NCBI GenBank assembly: GCA_025054905.1
Contig: JANWZF010000335.1
Span: 1 to 30,037, forward strand
Length of the DNA stretch: 30,037 bases
Direction of reading: 5' to 3'
DNA from: Tepidimonas sp.
GTDB lineage: Bacteria > Pseudomonadota > Gammaproteobacteria > Burkholderiales > Burkholderiaceae_C
Part shown: positions 8,608-17,272 of the stretch, piece after piece
Layout: each line of letters starts with the position of its first letter
Position numbering within the stretch: the first letter of the stretch is position 1
Program-made: the position numbers and the translations under genes
The notes under the pieces: model-generated
Database searches by the model: none
What the model saw: only the letters and a program-made list of their open reading frames with translations
Told to the model about the DNA's origin: nothing

Positions 8608-9564
8608 TCAGAAAACGGGGGGCGTCATGGCCAGCCTGGAGGGATGCGTTGCTGTCAGGCTGAGGATGATGTCCAGCTGGATGCGGATCGGGGCGGGGAC
8701 ACGATCCGGCTCGGTCAGCACTGACTCGATGTAGGCGATCGTGGCTGCGCAGTCGCGACCGTCCGGCAGGGCCGGCTGGGGCGGCAGGCTGCCCGATTCG
8801 GTGACACGCGTCATGCGGTGCTGGCCCGCCTGGAAGACATCGATGCACGGTGTGCGACGCGGATCGGCGACCGGTTCGCCCTCGGTGGCACGCAGCAACA
8901 CCGCGGTTCGCTGGCCTTCGGTGAGGACGGCGCTCATCGAAGTCCGATATTCCGGATGGGTGTAACTGGTGACCAGGACGGCGTTGGGGCAGGGCTGGAG
9001 CAGCTTGACGAGGCTGTGCGCAGAGTTGCGCAGGCCCAAAACCCGCCGCACGTCCAGCAGACGCTGCAGCCCCGGGTGCAGACAGGCGGTTGGCACCCAG
9101 CACACCGTTGCGTGGTCGGGCACGTCGCTGGCCGAATGAATCCAGGTCACGGCGTGCCCGCGCTGTTGCAGGGCCTGCAAGACCGTTGGGCTGCTCATGC
9201 GGTTGCCGGGGTCGGTGGCATGGCCATGGAGGATCACCCGGCAGCCGTGTCGGGCCAGCATCAGAGCCAGCAAGGGGGTCAGCAGCGGCAGGCGGCGAGC
9301 GCCGTTGTAACTGGGCAGGACCACGGTTGGCGTGTGCCCCGCGGGCACGCGTGTCATCGTGGACTCCACAGCATCCAAAAAGCCCAGCAGCTCCGAGGGC
9401 GTTTCACCCTTGAAGCGCATCGCGATGCAGAAGGCGCCCAGTTCCAGATCGCTGACGTGGCCCGCCAACAGTTGGCGCATCAAGGCATCTGCCTGTGCCC
9501 TCGTCAAGGGACGGGCTCCATCCCGTCCACGACCGATTTCACGCAGATAAGGGGCAAGGCTCAT
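8608..9564 (-). CDS. ybiB: YbiB/TrpD2-family protein in the nitrate operon
   Basis: A 318-residue protein of the anthranilate phosphoribosyltransferase-like superfamily. The N-terminal helical domain (about 1-75, with YLREIGRG and ELGAFCIAMRFKGET) and the PSYNGARRLPLLTPLLALML segment are typical of the YbiB/TrpD2 branch; the glycine-rich PRPP loop of true TrpD is not present, so a role in tryptophan synthesis is unlikely. E. coli YbiB is known as a nucleic-acid-binding protein; what it does in nitrate assimilation is unknown. The start ATG at 9564 overlaps the nasA stop codon as ATGA, with GGAGG seven bases upstream, so it is probably translated together with nasA. Confidence 0.85.
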   Translation of the reverse strand: MSLAPYLREIGRGRDGARPLTRAQADALMRQLLAGHVSDLELGAFCIAMRFKGETPSELLGFLDAVESTMTRVPAGHTPTVVLPSYNGARRLPLLTPLLALMLARHGCRVILHGHATDPGNRMSSPTVLQALQQRGHAVTWIHSASDVPDHATVCWVPTACLHPGLQRLLDVRRVLGLRNSAHSLVKLLQPCPNAVLVTSYTHPEYRTSMSAVLTEGQRTAVLLRATEGEPVADPRRTPCIDVFQAGQHRMTRVTESGSLPPQPALPDGRDCAATIAYIESVLTEPDRVPAPIRIQLDIILSLTATHPSRLAMTPPVF

Positions 9565-12500
9565 GGGCCAGCCTCCACGACGGCCGCAGCCACCCTTGCA
9601 CCTGCGGTGCCCAGCGTTCGAACCAGACGTTTGAGTTCGGGCAGGCACGAGCCGCATTGGGTGCCGCAGCGCAGGCGATGCTGCAGCCGCTGCAGCCGCT
9701 CCTCGGGGTCGCCCTGCGTGTCGGCCAGGCCCTCCCGGATGGCCGCCTCGGTGATTCCAAGGCAGTTGCACACCGTGCGCGAGGGCGCTTCATAGGTCAG
9801 GCCCGGCGGCTCGGAGCCGTCCATCAGCAGCACGACGGAGGGTAGGTGTACCGGCTCGCCTTGGCGTATCAGCGCTCCCAGCCAGGTGTGCGAGCGAGGG
9901 GATCCAGCCAGCAAAAAGGCTTCCACCTGCCGACCGGCGGCATCGGATGCCAACCGTAACCGGCGGTGTTGCTGGCGTCGTGGGTCGTCATAAGTCAAAC
10001 AGTGCTGCGGTTGCAAGCCCAGTGCCTCTTCCAATAGCACCAGCCAATCGAGATCGGCAGGAGCGTGGGGGTGGGCGGCCTTGAACCACACACCGGTGTG
10101 CTGATGCTGCCCAGAGGCTGAGCGAGTCACCCTGCCGAACGGGACACAGACCGCATAGTCGAAGCGAGCCAACAGCGCGCGCAGGCGAGACTGCGCCCGC
10201 AAGGCAGCCGCCGTGGGCAGCCAGGCCATGGCATGCACACTCCATTCTGGCTGCACCGGCTCCAGAGTCACGGCCGTATGTTTGAGTTCGGGCTGATGGG
10301 AACGCGGGCAGCCCACCGAGAGCGTGAGGGCATTGATCCCCGCAGGGCCGATGGGGCCGTTGCGGCTTCGGGCAGTCAGGTATTCGCCCCCCCAATGCAT
10401 CGGCACGAAACACTGGCGTCGTCCCAGTTCGGATGAGGGATGCGCGGGCAGCACGACCTCGCCGCGGCGGCTGCGTACCCGGACCAGGTCGCCCGCGCGC
10501 AGGCCCAACTCATGCAGATCATCGGGATGAAGCTCGATCTGGGGTTCGGCGGTATGTCCCAGCAGCTGCGCCACGGTGCCGGTGCGCGTCATGCCGTGCC
10601 ATTGATCGCGCAGCCGCCCAGTCAGCAGGCTGAAGGCATAGCGGGCACAGCGCTCCTCGGCCACGGGTTCGTAAGGCATGCAGACGAAGCGCGCCTTGCC
10701 ATCAGGGGTGGGGAACTGGCCATCCTCGTACAAGCGCGGCTTGCCCGTGCGCGCACCGGCTGGATACGGCCACTGCTGGGGCGACTGCTCCAGCAGCGCG
10801 TAACTCAAACCACTGATGTCCAAATCGCGCCCTTGGGTGCTGGCGCGATGTTCGTTCCAGATGGCTTCGGGCGATGCGTACGGAAACAGCGTCTGGGCCG
10901 CACGCGCAGGCAGGCGCGCTTGCAGGCGCCGCCCGATCTCGACCACGATGCGCCAGTCGGCGCGCGGGGCACTCTGCGGCGAAACATGAGGGGGCGCAAC
11001 CGCCGCACGCACACGGCTGATGCGTCGCTCGCTGTTGGTGACGGTGCCTTCTTTCTCACCCCAGGTCGTTGCCGGCAGCAGCACGTCGGCCCAGGCACAG
11101 GTGGCGGCGGTCGCATAAGCCTCCTGCACGATGACCAGCTCCGCGCGCTGCAAGGCGCGTCGGACCGTGGCTTGATCAGGCATCGATTGTGCGGGGTTGG
11201 TGCAGGCGATCCACAGGGCCTTGAGGGCGCCATCGGCCGCCGCCTCGAACATCTGTACCGCCGTCCAGCCGGGGCGGTCGGGCAGCTCGACACCGGGGGC
11301 CAGCCCCCACAGCCGGGCGACTTCTGCGCGGTGTTCGGGGTTGCTCAAATCACGATGGGCGCTCAGAAGGGTTGCCATGGCCCCCACTTCCCTGCCTCCC
11401 ATCGCATTGGGCTGGCCGGTCAGTGACAGCGGGCCGGCCCCAGGCTGGCCGATTTGCCCGCACGCCAGATGCAAGTGGATCAGCGCCACATTGTTGGCGG
11501 TGCCGTGGCTGGACTGGTTGAGCCCCTGGCAATACAGGCTGAGGGTACGCCGGCGGTGCTGCGGCGCAACCGACACCCCAGCAGGCCAGTCGTCGGGCAC
11601 GCCAGCCAGCCAGCGGGCGGCGGTCAACAGGTCAGAAGCCTTCAGTCCACAGACACGGCTGACCACCTCCAAGGGGTATTGCTGCACCAGGGCGCGCAGC
11701 TCGGCGAAACCCACGGTGTGACGCTGGATGTAGTCCTCGTCCACCCAGCCATGCTGAATCATCAGGTGCAGCAGCCCATGGAACAACAGCACGTCCGTGC
11801 CTGGCTGCAAGGCCAAGTGCAGATCCGCCAGACTGGCCGTGTCGGTTTTTCTGGGATCGACAACGATGATGCGCATCCCGGGCCGGCGTTGCTTGGCTTC
11901 GGCCAACCTGCGAAAAAGCACCGGGTGCGCCCAGGCGGTGTTGCTGCCTGCAATCAACACGCAGTCAGCGTGATCCACGTCGTCATAGCAGGCAGGGGGC
12001 GCGTCAGCACCCAAGGTCAGTTTGTAGCCCATGACCGCGCTGCTCATGCACAGACGCGAATTGCTATCCAGGTGCGGCGTGCCGATCAGGCCACGGGCCA
12101 GTTTGTGAAAGACGTAGTAATCCTCGGTCAGCAGCTGGCCGCTGATGTAAAACCCCACGGCTTGAGGTCCATCACGCTGCACGATGTCGGCCAGGCGTTG
12201 CGCGGTGGTGTCCAGGGCCGTGTCCCAATCCACCGCGATGGGCTCGGCCCCCTTGTGGGGCCGCAGCATCGGCTGCAGCAGGCGCGTGGCCAGTTGGCGT
12301 TGTGGATCGGCCGTCAGGTGCAGGGTGGACCCCTTGGTGCACAGACGGCCGTGGTTGGCAGGATGGTCGGGATCTCCCCGCACGGCGACGATGTGGGCGC
12401 CCTGACTCTCGATCAGTACGCCACAGCCGACGCCGCAGTATGGGCAGGTGGAGCGTGTCACACGCACCGCAGTACCGTCCTGGCTTGCGGCTGGGTTCAT
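9561..12500 (-). CDS. nasA: Assimilatory nitrate reductase, catalytic subunit (NasA)
   Basis: A 979-residue molybdopterin oxidoreductase reducing nitrate to nitrite in the cytoplasm; no Tat signal is present. The N-terminal [4Fe-4S] ligands are Cys19, Cys22, Cys26 and Cys54 (CPYCGVGC ... GRLCTKGS). The middle is the bis-molybdopterin core, followed by a dinucleotide-binding domain near residues 650-770 (LTGRLRDQWHGMTRTG; FVPMHWGGEY). The last 70 residues form a BFD-like [2Fe-2S] domain (Cys911, Cys913, Cys949, Cys952), as in Klebsiella NasA. The open frame extends upstream to 12587, but the ATG at 12500 overlaps the nirD stop as ATGA and starts 18 residues before the first cluster cysteine. 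No separate NasC-type electron-transfer subunit gene lies in the operon. Confidence 0.95.
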   Translation of the reverse strand: MNPAASQDGTAVRVTRSTCPYCGVGCGVLIESQGAHIVAVRGDPDHPANHGRLCTKGSTLHLTADPQRQLATRLLQPMLRPHKGAEPIAVDWDTALDTTAQRLADIVQRDGPQAVGFYISGQLLTEDYYVFHKLARGLIGTPHLDSNSRLCMSSAVMGYKLTLGADAPPACYDDVDHADCVLIAGSNTAWAHPVLFRRLAEAKQRRPGMRIIVVDPRKTDTASLADLHLALQPGTDVLLFHGLLHLMIQHGWVDEDYIQRHTVGFAELRALVQQYPLEVVSRVCGLKASDLLTAARWLAGVPDDWPAGVSVAPQHRRRTLSLYCQGLNQSSHGTANNVALIHLHLACGQIGQPGAGPLSLTGQPNAMGGREVGAMATLLSAHRDLSNPEHRAEVARLWGLAPGVELPDRPGWTAVQMFEAAADGALKALWIACTNPAQSMPDQATVRRALQRAELVIVQEAYATAATCAWADVLLPATTWGEKEGTVTNSERRISRVRAAVAPPHVSPQSAPRADWRIVVEIGRRLQARLPARAAQTLFPYASPEAIWNEHRASTQGRDLDISGLSYALLEQSPQQWPYPAGARTGKPRLYEDGQFPTPDGKARFVCMPYEPVAEERCARYAFSLLTGRLRDQWHGMTRTGTVAQLLGHTAEPQIELHPDDLHELGLRAGDLVRVRSRRGEVVLPAHPSSELGRRQCFVPMHWGGEYLTARSRNGPIGPAGINALTLSVGCPRSHQPELKHTAVTLEPVQPEWSVHAMAWLPTAAALRAQSRLRALLARFDYAVCVPFGRVTRSASGQHQHTGVWFKAAHPHAPADLDWLVLLEEALGLQPQHCLTYDDPRRQQHRRLRLASDAAGRQVEAFLLAGSPRSHTWLGALIRQGEPVHLPSVVLLMDGSEPPGLTYEAPSRTVCNCLGITEAAIREGLADTQGDPEERLQRLQHRLRCGTQCGSCLPELKRLVRTLGTAGARVAAAVVEAGP

Positions 12501-12961
12501 GGCGTCACGACAGGTTGGGAAGGTGGGCAAGTCGGCGATCCGTGGTTGGCGCGCAGTGTGGCCGCCGGTGCTGCGGCTCGGCTGCATGGCCCTGCCCGCG
12601 GACGGTCAAGGTCGAGGGCATGGTGGGCCAGTTGATCGGCCCTGAGCCAGACCTCGCCGTCGATCACGCGCACGTCAAAGACCGGCGTGCAGCCCTCATC
12701 GGGAGCAGCCGCCTGGCCATCCACCAGGCCGATCGTCCAGTTGTGCAGGGGGCAAGCCACGCGGTGGTCGAACACCATGCCCTCGCTCAGTGGACCGCCT
12801 TTGTGCGGGCAGCGATCGAGCAGTGCGAAGATGCGATCGTCTGCGGTCCGAAAAAGCGCGACGTCCATGCCATGGGGGCGTGCCACCCGGCGAGCTCCCA
12901 ACGGGGGAATATCGTCCACGGCACAGATGCGCACCCAGGGTGCCGAATGCGGTGTGCTCAT
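12497..12961 (-). CDS. nirD: Nitrite reductase small subunit (NirD), Rieske-type
   Basis: A 154-residue partner of NirB. Residues about 8-115 form the Rieske-like fold; unlike E. coli NirD, which lost the cluster ligands, this one keeps Cys51, His53, Cys70 and His73 (CPHKGG ... CPLHNW), so a [2Fe-2S] centre is expected. The protein is longer than the usual 105-120 residues because of a low-complexity tail rich in Ala, Pro and Arg (about 115-154) that ends exactly at the nasA start. The ATG at 12961 overlaps the nirB stop as ATGA and has AGGAG seven bases upstream; a longer frame to 12991 exists but is not supported. Confidence 0.93.
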   Translation of the reverse strand: MSTPHSAPWVRICAVDDIPPLGARRVARPHGMDVALFRTADDRIFALLDRCPHKGGPLSEGMVFDHRVACPLHNWTIGLVDGQAAAPDEGCTPVFDVRVIDGEVWLRADQLAHHALDLDRPRAGPCSRAAAPAATLRANHGSPTCPPSQPVVTP

Positions 12962-15510
12962 GCGGTCGCTCCTGCGGTCTTCGCGGCCCAAGCAGGGGCC
13001 GGGCCGTCAGCGGGTGCAGCCAGAGGCGAGAATTGGCGCACATCCACCCGTGCGCGCTGCGGTTCGTGCCAGGGATCGGGTTCGTTCCGGATCGCTTCGC
13101 GTAGGCGCTGCCATAAAGCGCGGCGCCCCGCGTGGTCTTGCACCACGCGCTGTTTGACATAGTCCAGCCCGACACGGGCGACGAAGTGGCACGTGCGCTC
13201 GAGGTACCAGCCTTCTTGCCGATACAGCTCCAGGAATGCGCCGACATGTTCCAGCACTTCCTCAGCACGGGTCACCTTGACCAGAAACTGCGCCACTTCG
13301 GTTTTGATGCCGCCATTGCCGGCGACATAGATTTCCCAGCCGGACTCCACGCCTATCACGCCCACATCCTTGATGCCGGCCTCGGCGCAATTGCGCGGGC
13401 AACCGCTGACGGCAAGCTTGACTTTATGGGGGGCGTACATGCGCCACAGGGCTTGCTCGAGGTCTTTGCCCATTTGGGTGCTGTCTTGGGTTCCGAAACG
13501 GCACCATTCGCTGCCGACGCAGGTCTTGACCGTGCGCAGTGCTTTGGCATAGGCATGTCCACTCGGCATGCCCAGGTCGGCCCAGACTCGAGGCAAATCT
13601 TCCTTTTTGACCCCCAACAGATCGATGCGTTGACCACCGGTGATCTTGATGGTCGGGATCCGGTATTTGTCCGCCACATCGGCAATCCTGCGCAGCTGCG
13701 CCGCGGTCGTTTCGCCGCCCCACATGCGCGGCACGACACTGTAGGTGCCGTCTTTTTGAATGTTGGCGTGACTGCGCTCGTTGACCAGCCGACTGAGCGG
13801 GTCGTCTTGGGCCTCACCCGGCCAAGTGCTGATGAGGTAGTAGTTGACAGCCGGGCGGCAAGTGGCGCAACCGTTGGGGGTTTTCCAGCCCAGGTGGGCA
13901 AACACATCGCCCACCCGCAGCAGGCGGCGGCCATCGGCCAGCGGCGTGCGGATGGCCTGACGCAGCGCCGCATGGGTCAATTCCGTGCAGCCGCACACCG
14001 GCTTTTCCTGCGCCGTGGCGCGGTAGCGCTCGCCCGCTTCGGCCTGCAAAATCTGCTCCACGACGGCAGTGCATGACCCACACGAGGCGCTGGCCTTGGT
14101 GTGTTTGCGCACCTCCTCCAGGGTGGTGAGCCCGTGGCGACGAATCGCCTGGCCAATGGTGCCCTTGCGTACGCCATTGCAGCCGCAGACCTCCGCGTCG
14201 TCGGGCATTGCCTGGGCTGTTTGTGCACTCTGCGCTGATGGGGTTGCGTAGCGTTGCCCGAACAGGAGTCGGTGGCGCATCGATTCCACGGGCTGTTCGG
14301 AACGCATCAGCTGCAAATACCAGGCACTGTCGGCGGTGTCCCCGACCAGACAGGCACCCACCAGCCGACCCCGTTCGAGCACCAGCTTCTTGTACAGACC
14401 GGCTTGAGGATCGCTCATGACGATGGACTCACAGTCCGCGTCTTCGGGGCGTCCGCTGTCTGCACCCATGAAGCGTCCAGCGGAGAAGACCTCGATGCCG
14501 GTGACTTTGAGTTTGGTGGCCACCCAAGAGCCGTGGTACTGCGCGTGGTCTTCTCCGGCCAGATGGCGAGCCAGCACTTTGGCTTGTTCAAACAGAGGGG
14601 CCACCAGACCGTAGCTGATGCCGCGGTGACTCACGCATTCGCCCACGGCGTAAATGCTGGGGTCGGTGACGGTTTGCATGGTGTCGGTGACCACGATGCC
14701 GCGCTCGCACCGCAGTCCGGCCTGCTCAGCCAGGGCCGTCCTGGGGCGAATGCCCACGGCCATGACCACCAGCTGGGCGGGTAGGGTGCGGCCATCGCGC
14801 AGCTGCACAGCCGCGACCCGGCCGTCCTGTCCGGGCAACAAGGCCTCGGTTTGGGCCTGGATTTCGAAGCGCAAGCCGCGGGCCTGTAGGCAGCGCTGCA
14901 GCAAGTCGGCAGCCGGTGGATCAAGCTGGCGCTCCATCAACCAGGGTGCCACGTGCACGACGGTGACCTCCATGCCGCGGCGAGCCAGGCCATACGCGGC
15001 TTCCAGGCCCAGCAGCCCCCCACCGATGACGACCGCCTGTCGGTAGCGTTGGGCAGCCTCGATCATCGCTTGGGTATCGGCGATATCGCGGTAGGCCAAC
15101 ACCCCAGGCAGATCCCGCCCGGGCACGGGGAGCATGATGGGGGTCGATCCCGTGGCGAGGATCAACCGGTCGTAGGGAATGTCGATCAAACGTCCATCGG
15201 CCAGGCAGCCCCGGACGACGCGCGCCGTGCGGTCGATGACCGTTGCCGTGCACCCTGCGTGCAACGTGATGCCGTGCTCGCGATACCAATCCCAGTCGTT
15301 GAGGATGATGTCCTGAAACGTCTGTTCGCCAGCCAGCACGGGCGACAGCAGGATGCGGTTGTAGTTGGGGTGGGGCTCAGCGCCCAGCACGGTGATCTCA
15401 TAGCGCTCGGGCGCGAGTTGCAGCAACTCTTCCAGGGCGCGCACGCCCGCCATGCCGTTGCCAATCAAGACCAGGCGCGTGCGCTGGACGAGAGGATGAC
15501 GCATGTTCAT
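12958..15510 (-). CDS. nirB: NAD(P)H-dependent nitrite reductase, large subunit (NirB)
   Basis: An 850-residue siroheme enzyme that reduces nitrite to ammonium with six electrons from NAD(P)H. Domains: FAD part with LIGNGMAG near residue 16; NAD(P) part with VVIGGGLLGLEAAYGL near 160; two BFD-like [2Fe-2S] regions (Cys442, 444, 477, 480 and Cys506, 508, 548, 551); nitrite/sulfite-reductase repeat domains; and the siroheme/[4Fe-4S] ligands Cys664, Cys670, Cys704 and Cys708 (CVGSEWC ... SGCPRNC). Length matches the family. The ATG at 15510 is favoured over the open frame from 15576 because AAGGTGG lies seven bases upstream and the FAD motif begins soon after. It starts two bases after nrtD stops and overlaps nirD by ATGA. 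Confidence 0.96.
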   Translation of the reverse strand: MNMRHPLVQRTRLVLIGNGMAGVRALEELLQLAPERYEITVLGAEPHPNYNRILLSPVLAGEQTFQDIILNDWDWYREHGITLHAGCTATVIDRTARVVRGCLADGRLIDIPYDRLILATGSTPIMLPVPGRDLPGVLAYRDIADTQAMIEAAQRYRQAVVIGGGLLGLEAAYGLARRGMEVTVVHVAPWLMERQLDPPAADLLQRCLQARGLRFEIQAQTEALLPGQDGRVAAVQLRDGRTLPAQLVVMAVGIRPRTALAEQAGLRCERGIVVTDTMQTVTDPSIYAVGECVSHRGISYGLVAPLFEQAKVLARHLAGEDHAQYHGSWVATKLKVTGIEVFSAGRFMGADSGRPEDADCESIVMSDPQAGLYKKLVLERGRLVGACLVGDTADSAWYLQLMRSEQPVESMRHRLLFGQRYATPSAQSAQTAQAMPDDAEVCGCNGVRKGTIGQAIRRHGLTTLEEVRKHTKASASCGSCTAVVEQILQAEAGERYRATAQEKPVCGCTELTHAALRQAIRTPLADGRRLLRVGDVFAHLGWKTPNGCATCRPAVNYYLISTWPGEAQDDPLSRLVNERSHANIQKDGTYSVVPRMWGGETTAAQLRRIADVADKYRIPTIKITGGQRIDLLGVKKEDLPRVWADLGMPSGHAYAKALRTVKTCVGSEWCRFGTQDSTQMGKDLEQALWRMYAPHKVKLAVSGCPRNCAEAGIKDVGVIGVESGWEIYVAGNGGIKTEVAQFLVKVTRAEEVLEHVGAFLELYRQEGWYLERTCHFVARVGLDYVKQRVVQDHAGRRALWQRLREAIRNEPDPWHEPQRARVDVRQFSPLAAPADGPAPAWAAKTAGATA

Positions 15511-15512
15511 GG

Positions 15513-16322
15513 TCAGGCCACCTTTTCGACATGGGCTTGGCGGGCGTAGAGAAAGTCCAGCACCGCTTTGCGGCAACGCAGGTACGTGGGATCTTCGGCC
15601 AATGCCAGCCGTTGACGCGGCCTGGGTAATGGCACCGGCAGCACATCGCCGATGGTGGCCGCCGGCCCGTTGGTCATCATGACGATCTTGTCGGCCAGCA
15701 GCACCGCTTCATCCACGTCATGGGTCACCATCACGACCGTGCTGTGGGTGCGTTGCACGATGTCCAGCAGTTCGTCCTGCAGCCGCGCGCGCGTCAGGGC
15801 ATCGAGGGCTCCAAACGGCTCGTCCATCAGCAGCACCTTGGGTTCGATGGCCAGTGCTCGCGCGATGCCCACCCGTTGTTTCATGCCCCCGCTGATTTCC
15901 CCCGGGCGTTTGTGGGCTGCATGGGCCAGGCCCACCAGCTCCAATGCGGCCTCGGTACGCTCGCGCAGGCGCCGCTTGGGTTCATACGCGCCAAAGACAC
16001 GTTCCACACCGAGGTAAACGTTGTCAAAGCAGGTCAGCCATGGCAGCAGTGCGTGATGCTGGAAGACCACGGCACGGTCCGGACCAGGCCCCGCAACCTC
16101 GCGTCCCGCGCACAGCAGGACACCTTGGGTAGGACGAGTCAGGCCCGCCATCAGGTTCAGCAGGGTCGACTTGCCACAGCCGGAGTGGCCAATCAGGGTG
16201 ACGAATTCGCCCTTGGCAATCGTCAGGTCGATGTTGCGCAGCGCGACGAAAGTGCCGCGTGGGGTGGAGAAGGCCTGACTGACGCCCTGGATTTCGATGA
16301 ATTTGCTCTCGTGCGCGTTCAT
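15513..16322 (-). CDS. nrtD: Nitrate ABC transporter, ATP-binding protein (NrtD)
   Basis: A 269-residue ABC ATPase that powers nitrate import with NrtA and NrtB. Walker A is GHSGCGKST near residue 44, the Q-loop is VVFQHHALLPW, the signature is ISGGMKQR (Ile in place of the first Leu), Walker B is VLLMDEP, and the switch histidine is in MVTHDVDEA. The ATG at 16322 overlaps the nrtB stop as ATGA and has AGGAGG seven bases upstream; the longer frame to 16445 lies inside nrtB and is not supported. There is no NrtC-type ATPase fused to a solute-binding domain, as cyanobacteria have, so NrtD would work as a homodimer. Sequence alone does not separate nitrate from taurine or cyanate transporters; the operon does. 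Confidence 0.93.
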   Translation of the reverse strand: MNAHESKFIEIQGVSQAFSTPRGTFVALRNIDLTIAKGEFVTLIGHSGCGKSTLLNLMAGLTRPTQGVLLCAGREVAGPGPDRAVVFQHHALLPWLTCFDNVYLGVERVFGAYEPKRRLRERTEAALELVGLAHAAHKRPGEISGGMKQRVGIARALAIEPKVLLMDEPFGALDALTRARLQDELLDIVQRTHSTVVMVTHDVDEAVLLADKIVMMTNGPAATIGDVLPVPLPRPRQRLALAEDPTYLRCRKAVLDFLYARQAHVEKVA

Positions 16323-17254
16323 GGCCGAACCTCCTCGTAGGTGAACGCCGCCGCCACACGCACCAGGATGGTTTCGAGGATGAAGCCGACGACACCGATC
16401 ACGAAAATCGCCACCAGGATGTGCTGGACGTTGAGGTTGTTCCACTCATCCCAGACCCAAAATCCGATGCCGACGCCGCCGGTGAGCATTTCAGCAGCCA
16501 CGATGACCAGCCAGGCGGTGCCGACACTGAGGCGAACGCCTGTGAGCACATACGGCAGTGTGGATGGCAGCAAGATGCGTGTCAGGACCGTCCAGCCCGA
16601 CAGATCCAGCACACGGGCCACGTTGAGGTAGTCCTGGGGAATGCGCTGGACGCCGACGGCCGTGTTGATGATCATGGGCCAGATCGAACAGATGAAAATC
16701 GTCCAGATCGCGGCCGGATGGGCGCTCTTGAACACCAGCAGGCCGATGGGCAGCCACGCCAGCGGGCTGACCGGCCGCAGCAGCGCAATCACGGGTGCGG
16801 CCATGGCACCCAGCCAGCGCGAACTGCCCAGCGCAAATCCCAACGGAATCCCCACCAGCGCGGCCAGCCCAAACCCCAGTCCGACACGTTGCAGGCTGTT
16901 GAGGATGTTCCAGCCAATACCCTGGTCATTGGGGCCGTTGCGATAGAACGGATCTGCAAACAGGGCAAGGGCGGCTTGCAGCGTGGCCGAGGGGCTCGGC
17001 AGCGCTCCCCCGCCCGTGGTCAGCAAACTCCACACGCCCACCAACAGAGCCAGCCCGGCCGCCCCGGCCAGCAGTCGCTGCAGTGCAGGGGGCAAGCCAC
17101 GGCGGGGGCGCGCAGGCGCGTTGGAGCTGGGGTGGTCCCGCCGCGGTGCGGCACCGTCGGTTCTCGGCGCGGCATGGGATCCTGCGTTGTGGGCGGGGCC
17201 AGGGGGAGCCCGGCTCTCATCGGCCAGCGGTGAGTGGAAAATGGCAGCGACCAT
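16319..17254 (-). CDS. nrtB: Nitrate ABC transporter, permease (NrtB)
   Basis: A 311-residue inner-membrane permease of the nitrate/taurine/bicarbonate family. After a proline- and arginine-rich cytoplasmic N-terminus (about 1-58) there are about six hydrophobic segments, starting with LLAGAAGLALLVGVWSLL. The cytoplasmic coupling loop for NrtD is seen around DYLNVARVLDLSGWTVLTRILLP (about 210-232). The start ATG at 17254 has AGGAG ten bases upstream and lies 18 bases after the nrtA stop. The unusual length of the N-terminal tail may reflect a start further downstream, but no better ribosome site was found. Confidence 0.92.
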   Translation of the reverse strand: MVAAIFHSPLADESRAPPGPAHNAGSHAAPRTDGAAPRRDHPSSNAPARPRRGLPPALQRLLAGAAGLALLVGVWSLLTTGGGALPSPSATLQAALALFADPFYRNGPNDQGIGWNILNSLQRVGLGFGLAALVGIPLGFALGSSRWLGAMAAPVIALLRPVSPLAWLPIGLLVFKSAHPAAIWTIFICSIWPMIINTAVGVQRIPQDYLNVARVLDLSGWTVLTRILLPSTLPYVLTGVRLSVGTAWLVIVAAEMLTGGVGIGFWVWDEWNNLNVQHILVAIFVIGVVGFILETILVRVAAAFTYEEVRP

Positions 17255-17272
17255 GGCGAGGGTTCTCCTATC

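Noticed and set aside
11454..12635. 393-residue open frame on the plus strand opposite nasA
   Set aside because: It is a shadow of the nasA coding strand without recognisable motifs.
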